Of a DNA stretch of 64,000 nucleotides, positions 1 to 8,140 are shown in pieces. This DNA comes from Myxococcus sp. RHSTA-1-4. Its GTDB lineage: Bacteria; Myxococcota; Myxococcia; Myxococcales; Myxococcaceae. The stretch is taken from NCBI RefSeq assembly GCF_020037125.1, contig NZ_JAIQDG010000019.1, forward strand, positions 124,001-188,000, written 5' to 3'. The position numbers were made by a program, and so were the translations under genes. The notes under the pieces are model-generated. The model was not told where the DNA came from, did no database searches, and was given only the letters and a program-made list of their open reading frames with translations. How positions within the stretch are numbered: the first letter of the stretch is position 1; each line of letters starts with the position of its first letter.

Positions 1-1
1 C

Positions 2-157
2 GCGCTCCAGCTCTCCCTGGACGCCGCCCGGAGCGAGTTCATGGACTACCTGGAGGACCTGGTCCCTCAGAAGGCCACCGTGACGAACGGCGCCGCGGTG
101 GCCACGGGTCCTGAGCTGGCGGCTCGCAAGGAGTCTCGCGATGTCCACCCCGCGTAG
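2..157 (+). CDS. ExbB/TolQ/MotA-type proton channel subunit, C-terminal end
   Basis: Only the last 51 residues are in the window; the 5' part lies upstream. The frame runs open from base 2 to a TAG at 155-157 and overlaps the start of the following ExbD gene by 17 bases, the usual ExbB-ExbD arrangement. The visible tail is hydrophilic and Ala/Glu-rich, as expected for the cytoplasmic C-terminus that follows the third membrane helix. Assignment to the ExbB/TolQ family rests mainly on the two ExbD genes that follow; no transmembrane part is visible here. The product would form the inner-membrane proton channel that energises an outer-membrane transporter. Confidence 0.65.
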   Translation, partial: ALQLSLDAARSEFMDYLEDLVPQKATVTNGAAVATGPELAARKESRDVHPA

Positions 158-548
158 GGCCATCACCCCCGAGATGAACGTGACGCCGCTGGTGGACGTC
201 GTGCTCGTCCTCCTCATCATCTTCATGGTCGTCACGCCCCAGATTGAAGCCGGCGCCAACGTGGAGCTGCCCGTCGCCACGAACCCGGACAAGGAGAACA
301 AGGAGCTGGAGCCCACCACGGTGAGCCTCGCCTCCAACGGCGCCTTCTTCCTGGACCGCAAGGAGCTGAAGCGCGACGCGCTGATGGACGCGCTGAAGGC
401 CCTCCACAAGGAGAAGCCGGACTCGCCCGTGGTGCTCAAGGCGGACCGCGGCGTGCGCTACTCCGAGGTGCGCGGCGTCTTCAAGGCCATGCAGGACATC
501 GGCTTCCCCGGCATCAACCTGCAGGTCGTCGACAAGCAGAAGCGATAG
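141..548 (+). CDS. exbD: ExbD/TolR-family biopolymer transport protein (first copy)
   Basis: 135 residues, the normal family length. A short cytoplasmic N-terminus ends in the hallmark MNVTPLVDVVLVLLIIFMV helix (about residues 12-31), which carries the conserved membrane Asp (LVDV) needed for proton-coupled work. A periplasmic domain of about 100 residues follows, ending in the typical FPGINLQVV strand. AAGGAG lies 7 bases before the ATG. The gene overlaps the ExbB-like gene and is 12 bases ahead of a second ExbD. With ExbB it would transduce proton motive force to a TonB-dependent outer-membrane receptor such as the one encoded downstream. Confidence 0.95.
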   Translation: MSTPRRAITPEMNVTPLVDVVLVLLIIFMVVTPQIEAGANVELPVATNPDKENKELEPTTVSLASNGAFFLDRKELKRDALMDALKALHKEKPDSPVVLKADRGVRYSEVRGVFKAMQDIGFPGINLQVVDKQKR

Positions 549-560
549 GAGCCGAACGCC

Positions 561-989
561 ATGGCATTCGACCTCGGAGGCGCAAAGGGCGGGCTTCGCC
601 CGTCCATGAACGTCACGCCGCTGGTGGACGTGGTGCTCGTCCTCCTCATCATCTTCATGGTCGTCACCCCGCTGCTCACCAAGCAGATGTGGATGAACGT
701 GCCCGCGAAGGCCGACAAGCAGGAGGAGCCGCAGCCGCCTCCGCCCGACGCCCTGCCCCCCGTGGTGCTCACGGTGGACAAGGCCGGAGTGCTCCGCATC
801 AACCGGGAGGAGGTGCCCCGCGAGCAGGTGGTGGCCCGCCTCCAGCGCATGCTCAACGCGCGCCCGGACAAGATTGTGTTCTTCGACGCCGGTGATGACG
901 TGCCGTACGGCACCGCGATGGATGCGCTGGACCTCGCCCGTGGCGGGGACATCACCATCGGCGTGCTGCCGGACAAGCTCGCGGATTGA
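561..989 (+). CDS. exbD: ExbD/TolR-family biopolymer transport protein (second copy)
   Basis: 142 residues. It has almost the same membrane helix as the first copy (SMNVTPLVDVVLVLLIIFM, about residues 15-33) including the functional Asp, but a different periplasmic part with a Pro-rich stretch (about residues 55-65). AGGAG lies about 10 bases before the ATG. Two consecutive ExbD genes after one ExbB are common in myxobacteria and Bacteroidetes and probably make a heteromeric stator. A GC-rich hairpin follows the stop, but the receptor gene downstream has the same orientation and probably the same role. Confidence 0.95.
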   Translation: MAFDLGGAKGGLRPSMNVTPLVDVVLVLLIIFMVVTPLLTKQMWMNVPAKADKQEEPQPPPPDALPPVVLTVDKAGVLRINREEVPREQVVARLQRMLNARPDKIVFFDAGDDVPYGTAMDALDLARGGDITIGVLPDKLAD

Positions 990-998
990 AGAAGCCCC

Positions 999-1034
999 GC
1001 GGCGGCCCGTGACCCCGAGTTTGCGGGCCGCCGC
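999..1034 (+). terminator. Hairpin after the ExbD pair
   Basis: Perfect 11-bp inverted repeat GCGGCGGCCCG / CGGGCCGCCGC with a 14-base loop, starting 9 bases after the exbD stop. No T-run follows, so it could be a partial terminator or a processing hairpin that lowers expression of the receptor gene relative to exbBDD. Confidence 0.5.
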
Positions 1035-1113
1035 CTGAATCGTCACAGCCCAGCCATTCAGAAGCCACGCGTGTCGCGTTCTTTACGCGCGCCGACCGCC
1101 GGCAAGGAGAGTC

Positions 1114-4100
1114 GTGTTGTCTCGCAACGGCCTTTCGCGCGCCCTCGTGGCAGCGCTCGCACTCCTCACCACGTCCGCGCTCGCCCAGGTGAGCGGCTCG
1201 GACGTCGCGGCCCCGCCCGCCGGGCAATCCGTGACGTCCCCGACCACCGCGCAGCCCTCCGAGCCGGTCGGCACGGTCGCCCCCGTCAGTGGAATGAACG
1301 TTCCTTCCACGGCTGCCGCTCCGGGCGCCTCCGCCGCGCCTCAGAGTGGAATGAACGTTCCTTCCACTGCTCCCGCCCCGGGCGCCCAGGCCGCGCCCCC
1401 GGGTGGAATGAACGTTCCTTCCACCGGTGTCGCCACCGCGCAGCAGCCCGCCTCCCCGGCGGACGGCACCACCGCGCAGCAGCCCGCGGCTCCCGTTGAC
1501 GGCGCGACGGCCCAGCAGCCCACGGCCCCCGCCGGCACCGCCACCGCGCAGCAGCCCACCGCCCCCGCCGATGGCGCCATCGCGCAGCCTGGCGACGCTG
1601 TCCCGTCCGAGGCCACCGCCTCCGAGGGCGACGCGATGTCCGACGAGGCGATGCTCGCGGAGTCCGCCGAGCCGCCCGCGGGCTTCACCGGCATCCACGG
1701 CCGGGTGGTGGACGAGGCCAACCAGGAGGGCCTCATCGAGGCCACCGTGAAGGTGGTGACGGGCGCGCAGAAGCAGGCCCTCACCGACCTGGACGGCAAC
1801 TACCGGCTGGCGCTGCCGCCCGGCAAGTACGACCTGCGCGTCTTCTATGACGTGTACCAGGGCCGCCGCATCACCGGCGTCGTGGTGACACAGGGCAAGG
1901 CCACGAAGTTGGACGTCGCCCTGAGCGCGGACGTGGGCGCGGTGCAGGAGGTCGTCGTCGAGGCCCGCGCGGACCGCCGCGCCGAGGGCGCCCTCCTCCA
2001 GGAGCGCAAGAAGGCCGCCGCCGTGTCGGACGCCATCAGCGCGCAGGAAATCGCCCGCACCCCCGACTCCAGCGCCTCCGACGCCGTGAAGCGCGTGGTC
2101 AGCGCCACCGTGGTGGACGGCCGCTACGTCCTGCTGCGCGGCCTGGGTGGCCGCTACAGCACCACGCTGCTCAACGGCGCCATCCTCCCCAGTCCCGAGC
2201 CGGACGAGCAGGCGGTGCCGCTCGACATCTTCCCCACGGCCCTGCTGGCCAACCTCAACGTCAACAAGAGCTACACCGCCGACATGCCCGGCACCTTCGC
2301 GGGCGGCGCGCTGCTCATCGAGACGAACAACTACCCCGCCAGCTTCGAGCTCAAGCCCCGCCTCACCCTGAGCGGCGACAGCCTGGCCACCTTCCAGACT
2401 CGCAACACCTATGCCGGCGGCAGCCTGGACTGGCTCGGCTTCGACGACGGCACGCGTGCGTTGCCGGACTCGGTGCCCACGGACCGGCCCCTCAACCGGC
2501 TGACGCGCGACGAGGTCAACACCATCGCCCGCGACTTCCCCAACACCTGGACGACGGGCTCCAAGCGCGCGCTGGTCAACATGGGCCTGGGCGTCTCCGT
2601 CGGCGACACCCTCCGCTTCGACAACCAGCGGCTGGGCTACCTGGCCTCCGTCAACTACAGCCACCGCGAGGTGCTGCAGCGCTCGCAGTTCATCGGCACC
2701 ACGCTGGACGAGACGGATGGCGAGGGGGTCCAGGTGGACGAGAGCTCCGAGAGCGTCATGGGCGCCGAAATTGCCAGCCTCGGCGGCCTGCTGAGCGCCG
2801 GCTACCAGCCGCACCGTGACATGGAGCTGTCCGTCTTCTCGCTCTTCACCCGCACCGGCGAGAGCCGCGCCCGCGTCACCACGGGCCAGGACCAGTCCAA
2901 CGAGACCTTCCGCAACACCTCCTCCGAGTACCTGGCGCGCATGCTCACCTTCAACCAGGTGCGCGGCTTCCACCGCCTGTCGGGCGTGCTGAACGACATG
3001 GAGCTCGACTGGCAGGCCAACCTCTCCTACGTCCAGCGTGACGACCCGGATACCCGCAGCCTCACCTACGAGCTGACGTCGCAGTCCGAGTACCGCTTCC
3101 GCCAGGACCCGGGCGGCCTGCGCTGGTACAGCACCCTGGGCGAGACGTCCTACGGCGCCAGCGTCAACGCCACGTTCCCGCTGTCCACGGTGCGCCTGCG
3201 CGTGGGCGCCATGGCGCAGCAGGCGGACCGCTCGCTGGACATGCGGCGCTTCCGCTTCCGGTACACCAGCGGGAACCTCGGCGTCGTCTTCGAGGGCCCG
3301 GAGGACATCTTCGCCTCGGGCAACATCGGCAATGGCATCGGCCTGGAGGAGAACACCAACGCCGAGGACGCCTATGAGGCGACCCAGGGCATCTACGCCG
3401 GCTACGTCAACGCGGACATCAGCACCCTGGACCCGCTGCGCATCGTCGCCGGCGTGCGCTACGAGGCCAGCGTCCAGAAGCTGGAGACGGGCAGCCCGTA
3501 CGCGAACAACCCCTACCAGGCCACCAACACGGACCGCACCTACAGCGACGTGCTGCCGGCGCTCAACCTCATCTACGCGCTCACCCCGGCGGTGAACCTG
3601 CGCACCGGCTACAGCTACACGCTGGCCCGGCCCACCTTCCGCGAGCTGGCCCCCATCCTCTATTACGACTTCGTCCGGCGCCGCAGCGTGTCCGGCAAGC
3701 CCGGGCTGAGCGAGACGCGCATCCACAACCTGGACGCGCGCGCCGAGTGGTTCCCCGGCGAGAGCGAGGTGCTGGCCGCCAGCGTCTTCTACAAGCGCTT
3801 CCAGAACCCCATCGAGCGCATCATCGTCACGCCCGCCCAGCGCGACGTGAGCTTCGAGAACTCCCAGGGCGCCACCAGCTACGGCGTGGAGCTGGAGGCC
3901 CGCACCACGCTGGGCCGCATCACCCCCGCGCTCTCCAATGTGCGCGCCGGCTTCAACCTGACGCTCACCCAGTCCGAAATCGAGCTGCAGGAGGGCGGCC
4001 TCCAGACCAGCCAGACCCGCCCGCTGCAGGGCCAGTCCCCGTACGTGGTCAACGTCAACCTGGGCTGGCTGCGCGCGCAGAGCGGCACCGAGCTGTCCCT

Positions 4101-4344
4101 GCTCTACAACGTGTTCGGCCGCCGCATCTCCGACGTGGGCATCTCCGGCGTGCCCGACGTGTACGAGCAGCCCTTCCACCGCGTGGACCTGGCCCTCAGC
4201 CAGGACCTGGGCCGCGGCATGCATCTGAAGCTGACCGGCACCAACCTCCTCAACCGCTTCGTCGTCCTGAAGCAGGGCGACCTGGAAGTCCTCAAGTACC
4301 GCCCCGGCGCGGCCTTCTCCGCCTCGCTCGGCTGGAGCCTGTAG
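1114..4344 (+). CDS. TonB-dependent outer-membrane receptor with carboxypeptidase-regulatory-like domain
   Basis: 1076 residues. A GTG start is chosen because AAGGAGA sits just upstream and a Sec signal peptide (about 1-25, ending SALAQ) follows. Next is an unusual Pro/Ala/Gln-rich region (about 26-175) with three SGMNVPST-type repeats 19 residues apart (59, 78 and 97) and four TAQQP-type repeats. About 193-275 is a carboxypeptidase regulatory-like fold (GRVVDE... DGNYRLALPPGKYDLRV), about 300-420 the TonB plug, and the rest a beta-barrel ending in FSASLGWSL. This architecture resembles Oar-type receptors; in Myxococcus, Oar with ExbB/ExbD is known to be needed for protein export. The substrate is not evident. 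The lipoprotein gene downstream is probably a partner. Confidence 0.92.
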   Translation: MLSRNGLSRALVAALALLTTSALAQVSGSDVAAPPAGQSVTSPTTAQPSEPVGTVAPVSGMNVPSTAAAPGASAAPQSGMNVPSTAPAPGAQAAPPGGMNVPSTGVATAQQPASPADGTTAQQPAAPVDGATAQQPTAPAGTATAQQPTAPADGAIAQPGDAVPSEATASEGDAMSDEAMLAESAEPPAGFTGIHGRVVDEANQEGLIEATVKVVTGAQKQALTDLDGNYRLALPPGKYDLRVFYDVYQGRRITGVVVTQGKATKLDVALSADVGAVQEVVVEARADRRAEGALLQERKKAAAVSDAISAQEIARTPDSSASDAVKRVVSATVVDGRYVLLRGLGGRYSTTLLNGAILPSPEPDEQAVPLDIFPTALLANLNVNKSYTADMPGTFAGGALLIETNNYPASFELKPRLTLSGDSLATFQTRNTYAGGSLDWLGFDDGTRALPDSVPTDRPLNRLTRDEVNTIARDFPNTWTTGSKRALVNMGLGVSVGDTLRFDNQRLGYLASVNYSHREVLQRSQFIGTTLDETDGEGVQVDESSESVMGAEIASLGGLLSAGYQPHRDMELSVFSLFTRTGESRARVTTGQDQSNETFRNTSSEYLARMLTFNQVRGFHRLSGVLNDMELDWQANLSYVQRDDPDTRSLTYELTSQSEYRFRQDPGGLRWYSTLGETSYGASVNATFPLSTVRLRVGAMAQQADRSLDMRRFRFRYTSGNLGVVFEGPEDIFASGNIGNGIGLEENTNAEDAYEATQGIYAGYVNADISTLDPLRIVAGVRYEASVQKLETGSPYANNPYQATNTDRTYSDVLPALNLIYALTPAVNLRTGYSYTLARPTFRELAPILYYDFVRRRSVSGKPGLSETRIHNLDARAEWFPGESEVLAASVFYKRFQNPIERIIVTPAQRDVSFENSQGATSYGVELEARTTLGRITPALSNVRAGFNLTLTQSEIELQEGGLQTSQTRPLQGQSPYVVNVNLGWLRAQSGTELSLLYNVFGRRISDVGISGVPDVYEQPFHRVDLALSQDLGRGMHLKLTGTNLLNRFVVLKQGDLEVLKYRPGAAFSASLGWSL
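1289..1424 (+). repeat. Three in-frame copies of a 22-bp near-palindrome, 57 bp apart
   Basis: Identical copies of a 22-base near-palindrome beginning GTGGAATGAACG occur at 1289-1310, 1346-1367 and 1403-1424. The outer arms GTGGAA/TTCCAC and the centre GAACGTTC are self-complementary with one mismatched pair. The spacing of 57 bases keeps frame and gives the peptide GMNVPST every 19 residues, inside a low-complexity segment. A closely related palindrome forms an intergenic array at 10290-10489. Confidence 0.9.
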
Positions 4345-4371
4345 TTCCTCTCTCCGAAAGGAAGAAGTCTC

Positions 4372-5763
4372 ATGAAGCCGACCTGGAAGAACCTGCTCCT
4401 CGGGAGCCTCGTGGCCGTCAACCTCGCCGCCTGCGGTGACGACAAGGAGGACCCGAAAGTCGAGCCCCAGCCGGAGCCGGGGGAGACCGTCGAGGTGACC
4501 CAGAACATCACCGGTGACACCACCTGGGAGGCGAAGAACACCTACGTGCTGAAGAGCCACATCTTCGTGGAGTCCGGCACGCTGACCATCGAGCCGGGCA
4601 CCGTCATCAAGGGCGACGGGGGCAGCTCGCTGGCCGTCACCACCAACGCGAGAATCAACGCGGTGGGCACCCGGGAGAAGCCCATCGTCTTCACCAGCTC
4701 CAAGGCCGAGGGCAGCCGCGGCCCCGGCAACTGGGGCGGCGTGGTGCTGCTCGGCAAGGCCCCCATCAACGTCAAGGACACCAACGGCAACCCGACGACG
4801 GCCAACATCGAGGGCTATCCGGCCAGCCAGCCCGGCATCGCCTATGGCGGCCAGGACGCGGCGCATGACTGCGGCAAGCTGAAGTACGTCCGCATCGAGT
4901 TCGCCGGCTTCAAGCTCACCGAGAAGAACGAGCTGAATGGCCTGACGGCCGGTGGCTGCGGCTCGGCCACGGAGATTGACTACGTCCAGGTCCACAAGGG
5001 CGCGGATGACGGCGTGGAGATGTTCGGCGGCACGGCCAACCTGAAGCACATCCTCGTCTCCCAGCCGGACGACGACGGCCTGGACTGGGACTTCGGCTAC
5101 AGCGGCAAGGTGCAGTTCCTCATCGTCCAGCAGAACCCGGAGGTGGGTAACTTCGCCTTCGAGTCCGACAACAACCCGAACGACGCGCTCAACTCCTCGC
5201 CCGTCTCCACGCCCGAGGTGTGGAACGTGACGCTCATCGGCTCCAATGCGGAGCCGGGCAAGGCGGGCAAGACGCAGGCCGGCATGCACCTGAAGAACGG
5301 CACGGCCGGCAAGATGAGCAACCTCATCGTCGCCTACTTCACCGATGGCGCGGTGGACATCGACGGCGCCGCCACGGTGAGCCGCACGACGAGCACCACC
5401 CACCCGCTCTTCATCAAGAACAGCATCTTCTTCGACAACGCGAACGTCACCTCGGGCACCACGCTGGGCGCCGAGTTCCAGCGGAACAGCAGCGGCGCGG
5501 TGGTGAACAACGACGGCGGCTTCGAAGAGGGCAGCTTCCTGATGGAGGCGAGCACCCAGAACCAGCTCGTGGACCCGCAGCTCAATGCGGCGCTGGACCT
5601 GGCGAGGCCGGACTTCTCGCCCAGGGCCGGCTCTCCGGCGCTCAACGCGGACCGCGCGGGCTCGCCTCCCTCCGACGGCTTCTTCGACGCCAACGCCCGG
5701 TTCATCGGCGCCATCGGCGCCGAGGACTGGACGGAGGGCTGGACGGCCTTCCCGGCGGAGTAA
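4372..5763 (+). CDS. Lipoprotein with right-handed beta-helix-like repeats
   Basis: 463 residues. AAGGAAGAAG precedes the ATG and a lipoprotein signal ends in the lipobox LAAC (C21). The mature part opens with a Glu/Pro-rich tether, then a pattern typical of parallel beta-helix surface proteins (ESGTLTIEPGTVIKGDG, INAVGTREKPIVFTSS, NWGGVVLLG), with repeated short beta strands and turns up to about residue 420. No catalytic signature of a polysaccharide lyase was recognised. It lies 27 bases after the TonB-dependent receptor and is probably cotranscribed, so a surface-exposed capture or cargo lipoprotein for that receptor is a reasonable inference. Its ligand is unknown. Confidence 0.8.
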   Translation: MKPTWKNLLLGSLVAVNLAACGDDKEDPKVEPQPEPGETVEVTQNITGDTTWEAKNTYVLKSHIFVESGTLTIEPGTVIKGDGGSSLAVTTNARINAVGTREKPIVFTSSKAEGSRGPGNWGGVVLLGKAPINVKDTNGNPTTANIEGYPASQPGIAYGGQDAAHDCGKLKYVRIEFAGFKLTEKNELNGLTAGGCGSATEIDYVQVHKGADDGVEMFGGTANLKHILVSQPDDDGLDWDFGYSGKVQFLIVQQNPEVGNFAFESDNNPNDALNSSPVSTPEVWNVTLIGSNAEPGKAGKTQAGMHLKNGTAGKMSNLIVAYFTDGAVDIDGAATVSRTTSTTHPLFIKNSIFFDNANVTSGTTLGAEFQRNSSGAVVNNDGGFEEGSFLMEASTQNQLVDPQLNAALDLARPDFSPRAGSPALNADRAGSPPSDGFFDANARFIGAIGAEDWTEGWTAFPAE

Positions 5764-5779
5764 CCCCGCCCTCATCGAG

Positions 5780-5813
5780 CCGGACCTCACGCCATGCACG
5801 GGCGGAGGTCCGG
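5780..5813 (+). terminator. Hairpin after the receptor operon
   Basis: Perfect 9-bp arms CCGGACCTC / GAGGTCCGG with a 16-base loop, 17 bases after the lipoprotein stop. It is immediately followed by a second, larger hairpin, so the two probably act together. Confidence 0.55.
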
Positions 5814-5815
5814 TC

Positions 5816-5882
5816 CCACGGCCCGGTCACACGTCACTCACGGAGGGGGCTCCGGGAGGGCATGTGACCGGGCCGTGGTTTT
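5816..5882 (+). terminator. Large branched terminator hairpin with T-run
   Basis: A perfect 16-bp inverted repeat has its left arm at 5816-5831 and right arm at 5863-5878, and TTTT follows at 5879-5882. The 31-base loop contains its own stem (CGGAG / CTCCG), so the RNA would fold as a branched stem. It is the clearest intrinsic terminator in the window and closes the Ton operon. The rest of 5883-6055 shows only the ribosome binding site of the next gene. Confidence 0.8.
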
Positions 5883-6055
5883 CGGAAGCCCCTGGCGCCG
5901 GGCCGCCCGCCCTGGTGCCGGCCGCTCCAGCGGGCCGCTCTTCCTCCCCGTGCCCGCCAGGGTTGTCCGCGCGCCATCCCCCGCCAACGTTGCTGCTGAC
6001 GCAGGGGTGCATCCGGCACCGCGTCCCCCGCTCGTTGGAGGAGGAGACAGCGCTC

Positions 6056-6901
6056 ATGGCCGACAAACCACAGGAGTCCCCGGCTTCCCGCTCGCGAACC
6101 ACGCGGGGAGCCGTCCCACCCGCGGACACCTCTCCGGGGCGGGGCGGGCACGACATCGAGGTGGCGCGCCGGCCGGGGGAGCGGGAAGCCGGCGCCGGGC
6201 GGGAGACGGCGGGCCGCGTGAGGCAGATGGCCTCCGCCATGGTGGGCGGAGCGCTGCTGACCATGGGGCTCCAGAGCCGCTCGCTCGGAGGCGCGGCGAT
6301 GGCCCTCGCCGGAGGCGGGCTCATCTACCGGGGCACGCGCGGGCGCACGCTCGCCGGCAGGGTGCCCGGCCTCCGCATCCGCAGGGCGGTGGTGTCGGGA
6401 GCGCCGGCCGCGAAGACGGTGCTGGAGCGCTCCATCACCATCCAGAAGCCCGCGAGCGAGCTGTACCGCCTCTGGCGCGTGGCGGAGAACCTGTCGAAGG
6501 TGATGGGCCACTTCGCCGACGTCACCACCACGGGGCCGGACCTCCAGCACTGGAAGGTGCAGGGCCCCTTCGGCCGGACGCTCGAGTGGGACTCGCACGT
6601 CGTGGAGGAGCACCCCGGCGAATTCCTTCGCTGGGAGTCCGCCGAGGGCGCGGAGTTGCCCAACGAGGGCTGGGTGCGCTTCCGCCCCGCCCCGGCGGAC
6701 TGGGGCACGGTGGTGACGCTGCGCTTCCGCTTCCAGCCGCCGGGCGGCGCGCTCGGTGACGCCGCGATGAAGCTCCTCGGAGGCGTGCCCACCACGCTCG
6801 CGCACAAGACGCTCAAGCGGTTCAAGAGCCTCGTGGAGACGGGCGAAATCGCCACCACGCGACACAACCCCGCCGCTCGCGAGGGCGGCTACGCCGACTG
6901 A
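6056..6901 (+). CDS. SRPBCC (polyketide cyclase-like) family protein with membrane helices
   Basis: 281 residues from the ATG at 6056; the frame is open further upstream but GGAGGAGGAG sits 7-19 bases before this ATG. Residues 1-60 are charged and disordered-looking. About 60-90 is a Gly/Ala-rich hydrophobic segment (VGGALLTMGLQ, ALAGGGLIYRG) like the DUF2892 type. About 121-270 is an SRPBCC/START-like fold (RSITIQKPASELYRLW, LEWDSHVVEE, GTVVTLRFRF). Its ligand is unknown. It ends 11 bases before the alcohol dehydrogenase gene, a pairing often seen in proteobacteria, so the two are probably cotranscribed. Confidence 0.8.
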   Translation: MADKPQESPASRSRTTRGAVPPADTSPGRGGHDIEVARRPGEREAGAGRETAGRVRQMASAMVGGALLTMGLQSRSLGGAAMALAGGGLIYRGTRGRTLAGRVPGLRIRRAVVSGAPAAKTVLERSITIQKPASELYRLWRVAENLSKVMGHFADVTTTGPDLQHWKVQGPFGRTLEWDSHVVEEHPGEFLRWESAEGAELPNEGWVRFRPAPADWGTVVTLRFRFQPPGGALGDAAMKLLGGVPTTLAHKTLKRFKSLVETGEIATTRHNPAAREGGYAD

Positions 6902-6912
6902 GGGACCTGGCC

Positions 6913-8085
6913 ATGCGAGCACTCTGCTGGAACGGCATCAACGACCTGCGCGTGGAGACGGTGGGGGACCCGGGCATCGTCAACCCGCACGACGCCATCG
7001 TGAAGGTGACGATGTCCACGACGTGCGGCTCGGACCTGCACTTCATCGACGGGTATCTCCCGACGATGCGCCAGGGGGACATCATCGGCCACGAGTTCAT
7101 GGGCGAGGTGGTCGACGTGGGCCGCGACGTGACGAAGGTGAAGAAGGGGGACCGCGTCGTCGTGCCGTCCTTCATCTGCTGCGGCCAGTGCTGGTACTGC
7201 CAGCACGACCTGTACTCGCTCTGCGACAACACCAACCCGAAGGCGGAGCTGCAGGAGCCGGTGTTCGGCTACCCGACGGCCGGCATCTACGGCTACACCC
7301 ATGCCTTCGGCGGCTACGCGGGCGCGCATGCGCAGTACGTGCGTGTGCCCCACGCGGACACCGACTGCTTCCAGGTACCGGAGGGGCTGAAGGACGAGCA
7401 GGTCATCTTCCTCTCCGACGCCGCCCCCACCGGGTACATGGGCGCGGACTTCTGCGGCATCCAGCCGGGACAGACGGTGGCCGTGTGGGGCTGCGGCGGC
7501 GTGGGGTTGATGGCGCAGAAGAGCGCCTTCCTCCTGGGCGCCGAGCGGGTGATTGGCATCGACCGCTTCCCCGAGCGGCTGAAGCTGGCGCGCGAGAAGG
7601 TGGGCGCGGAGACCATCAACTACGAGGAGGTGGACAGCGTCCTGGACGTGCTGCAGGAGCTGACGGGCGGGCGCGGCCCCGACGCGTGCATCGACGCGGT
7701 GGGCATGGAGGCGCACGGCACGGGCGTCGAGTACGCGTATGACCGGACGAAGCAGGCGCTGCGCCTGCACTCGGACCGGGGCGAGGCGCTGCGGCAGGCC
7801 ATCCTCGCGTGCCGCAAGGGCGGGACGCTGTCCGTCCTGGGCGTCTACGGGGTGATGGACAAGTTCCCCATCGGCACCATCATGAACAAGGGGCTCACGG
7901 TGCGCGCCGCGCAGCAGCACGGGCAGAAGTACCTGCCGCGCCTGCTGGAGCACGTGGTGAAGGGAGAGCTGGACCCGTCGTTCCTCGCCACGCACCGGTT
8001 CTCTCTGGAGGACGCGCCGCGCGGGTACGAACTGTTCAAGAAGAAGCTGGACGGGTGCGTGCGGGCGGTGTTCCTGCCCAACTGA
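6913..8085 (+). CDS. Zinc-dependent alcohol dehydrogenase (formaldehyde dehydrogenase-like MDR)
   Basis: 390 residues, the length of the glutathione-independent formaldehyde dehydrogenase branch. Catalytic zinc ligands are visible as C38 (TTCGSDLH) and H60/E61 (GHEFMGEV). The structural zinc lobe CxxCxxCx7C is at C90, C93, C96 and C104. The NAD-binding Rossmann motif is GCGGVGLMA (about 193-201). An insertion of about 30 residues before the C-terminal part (around YDRTKQALRL) fits this subfamily. It oxidises an alcohol or aldehyde with NAD(P); the substrate cannot be read from sequence. Second gene of a two-gene unit with the SRPBCC protein, closed by a hairpin 19 bases after the stop. Confidence 0.92.
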   Translation: MRALCWNGINDLRVETVGDPGIVNPHDAIVKVTMSTTCGSDLHFIDGYLPTMRQGDIIGHEFMGEVVDVGRDVTKVKKGDRVVVPSFICCGQCWYCQHDLYSLCDNTNPKAELQEPVFGYPTAGIYGYTHAFGGYAGAHAQYVRVPHADTDCFQVPEGLKDEQVIFLSDAAPTGYMGADFCGIQPGQTVAVWGCGGVGLMAQKSAFLLGAERVIGIDRFPERLKLAREKVGAETINYEEVDSVLDVLQELTGGRGPDACIDAVGMEAHGTGVEYAYDRTKQALRLHSDRGEALRQAILACRKGGTLSVLGVYGVMDKFPIGTIMNKGLTVRAAQQHGQKYLPRLLEHVVKGELDPSFLATHRFSLEDAPRGYELFKKKLDGCVRAVFLPN

Positions 8086-8104
8086 CGGCGCCCGCGTACC
8101 AGGG

Positions 8105-8133
8105 GCCGTCCGGGACTTGAGGTTCCGGACGGC
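8105..8133. terminator. Bidirectional terminator hairpin between convergent genes
   Basis: Perfect 9-bp arms GCCGTCCGG / CCGGACGGC with an 11-base loop in the 55-base gap between the dehydrogenase (+) and the HNH gene (-). The symmetric position suggests it serves both. Confidence 0.6.
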
Positions 8134-8140
8134 TCGTCCC

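Noticed and set aside
952..5799. 1615-residue antisense reading frame
   Set aside because: It lies opposite the receptor and lipoprotein genes; its composition (Arg/Ala/Leu/Val/Gly) is the expected antisense image of G/C-rich codons, and the sense frames have clear domains.
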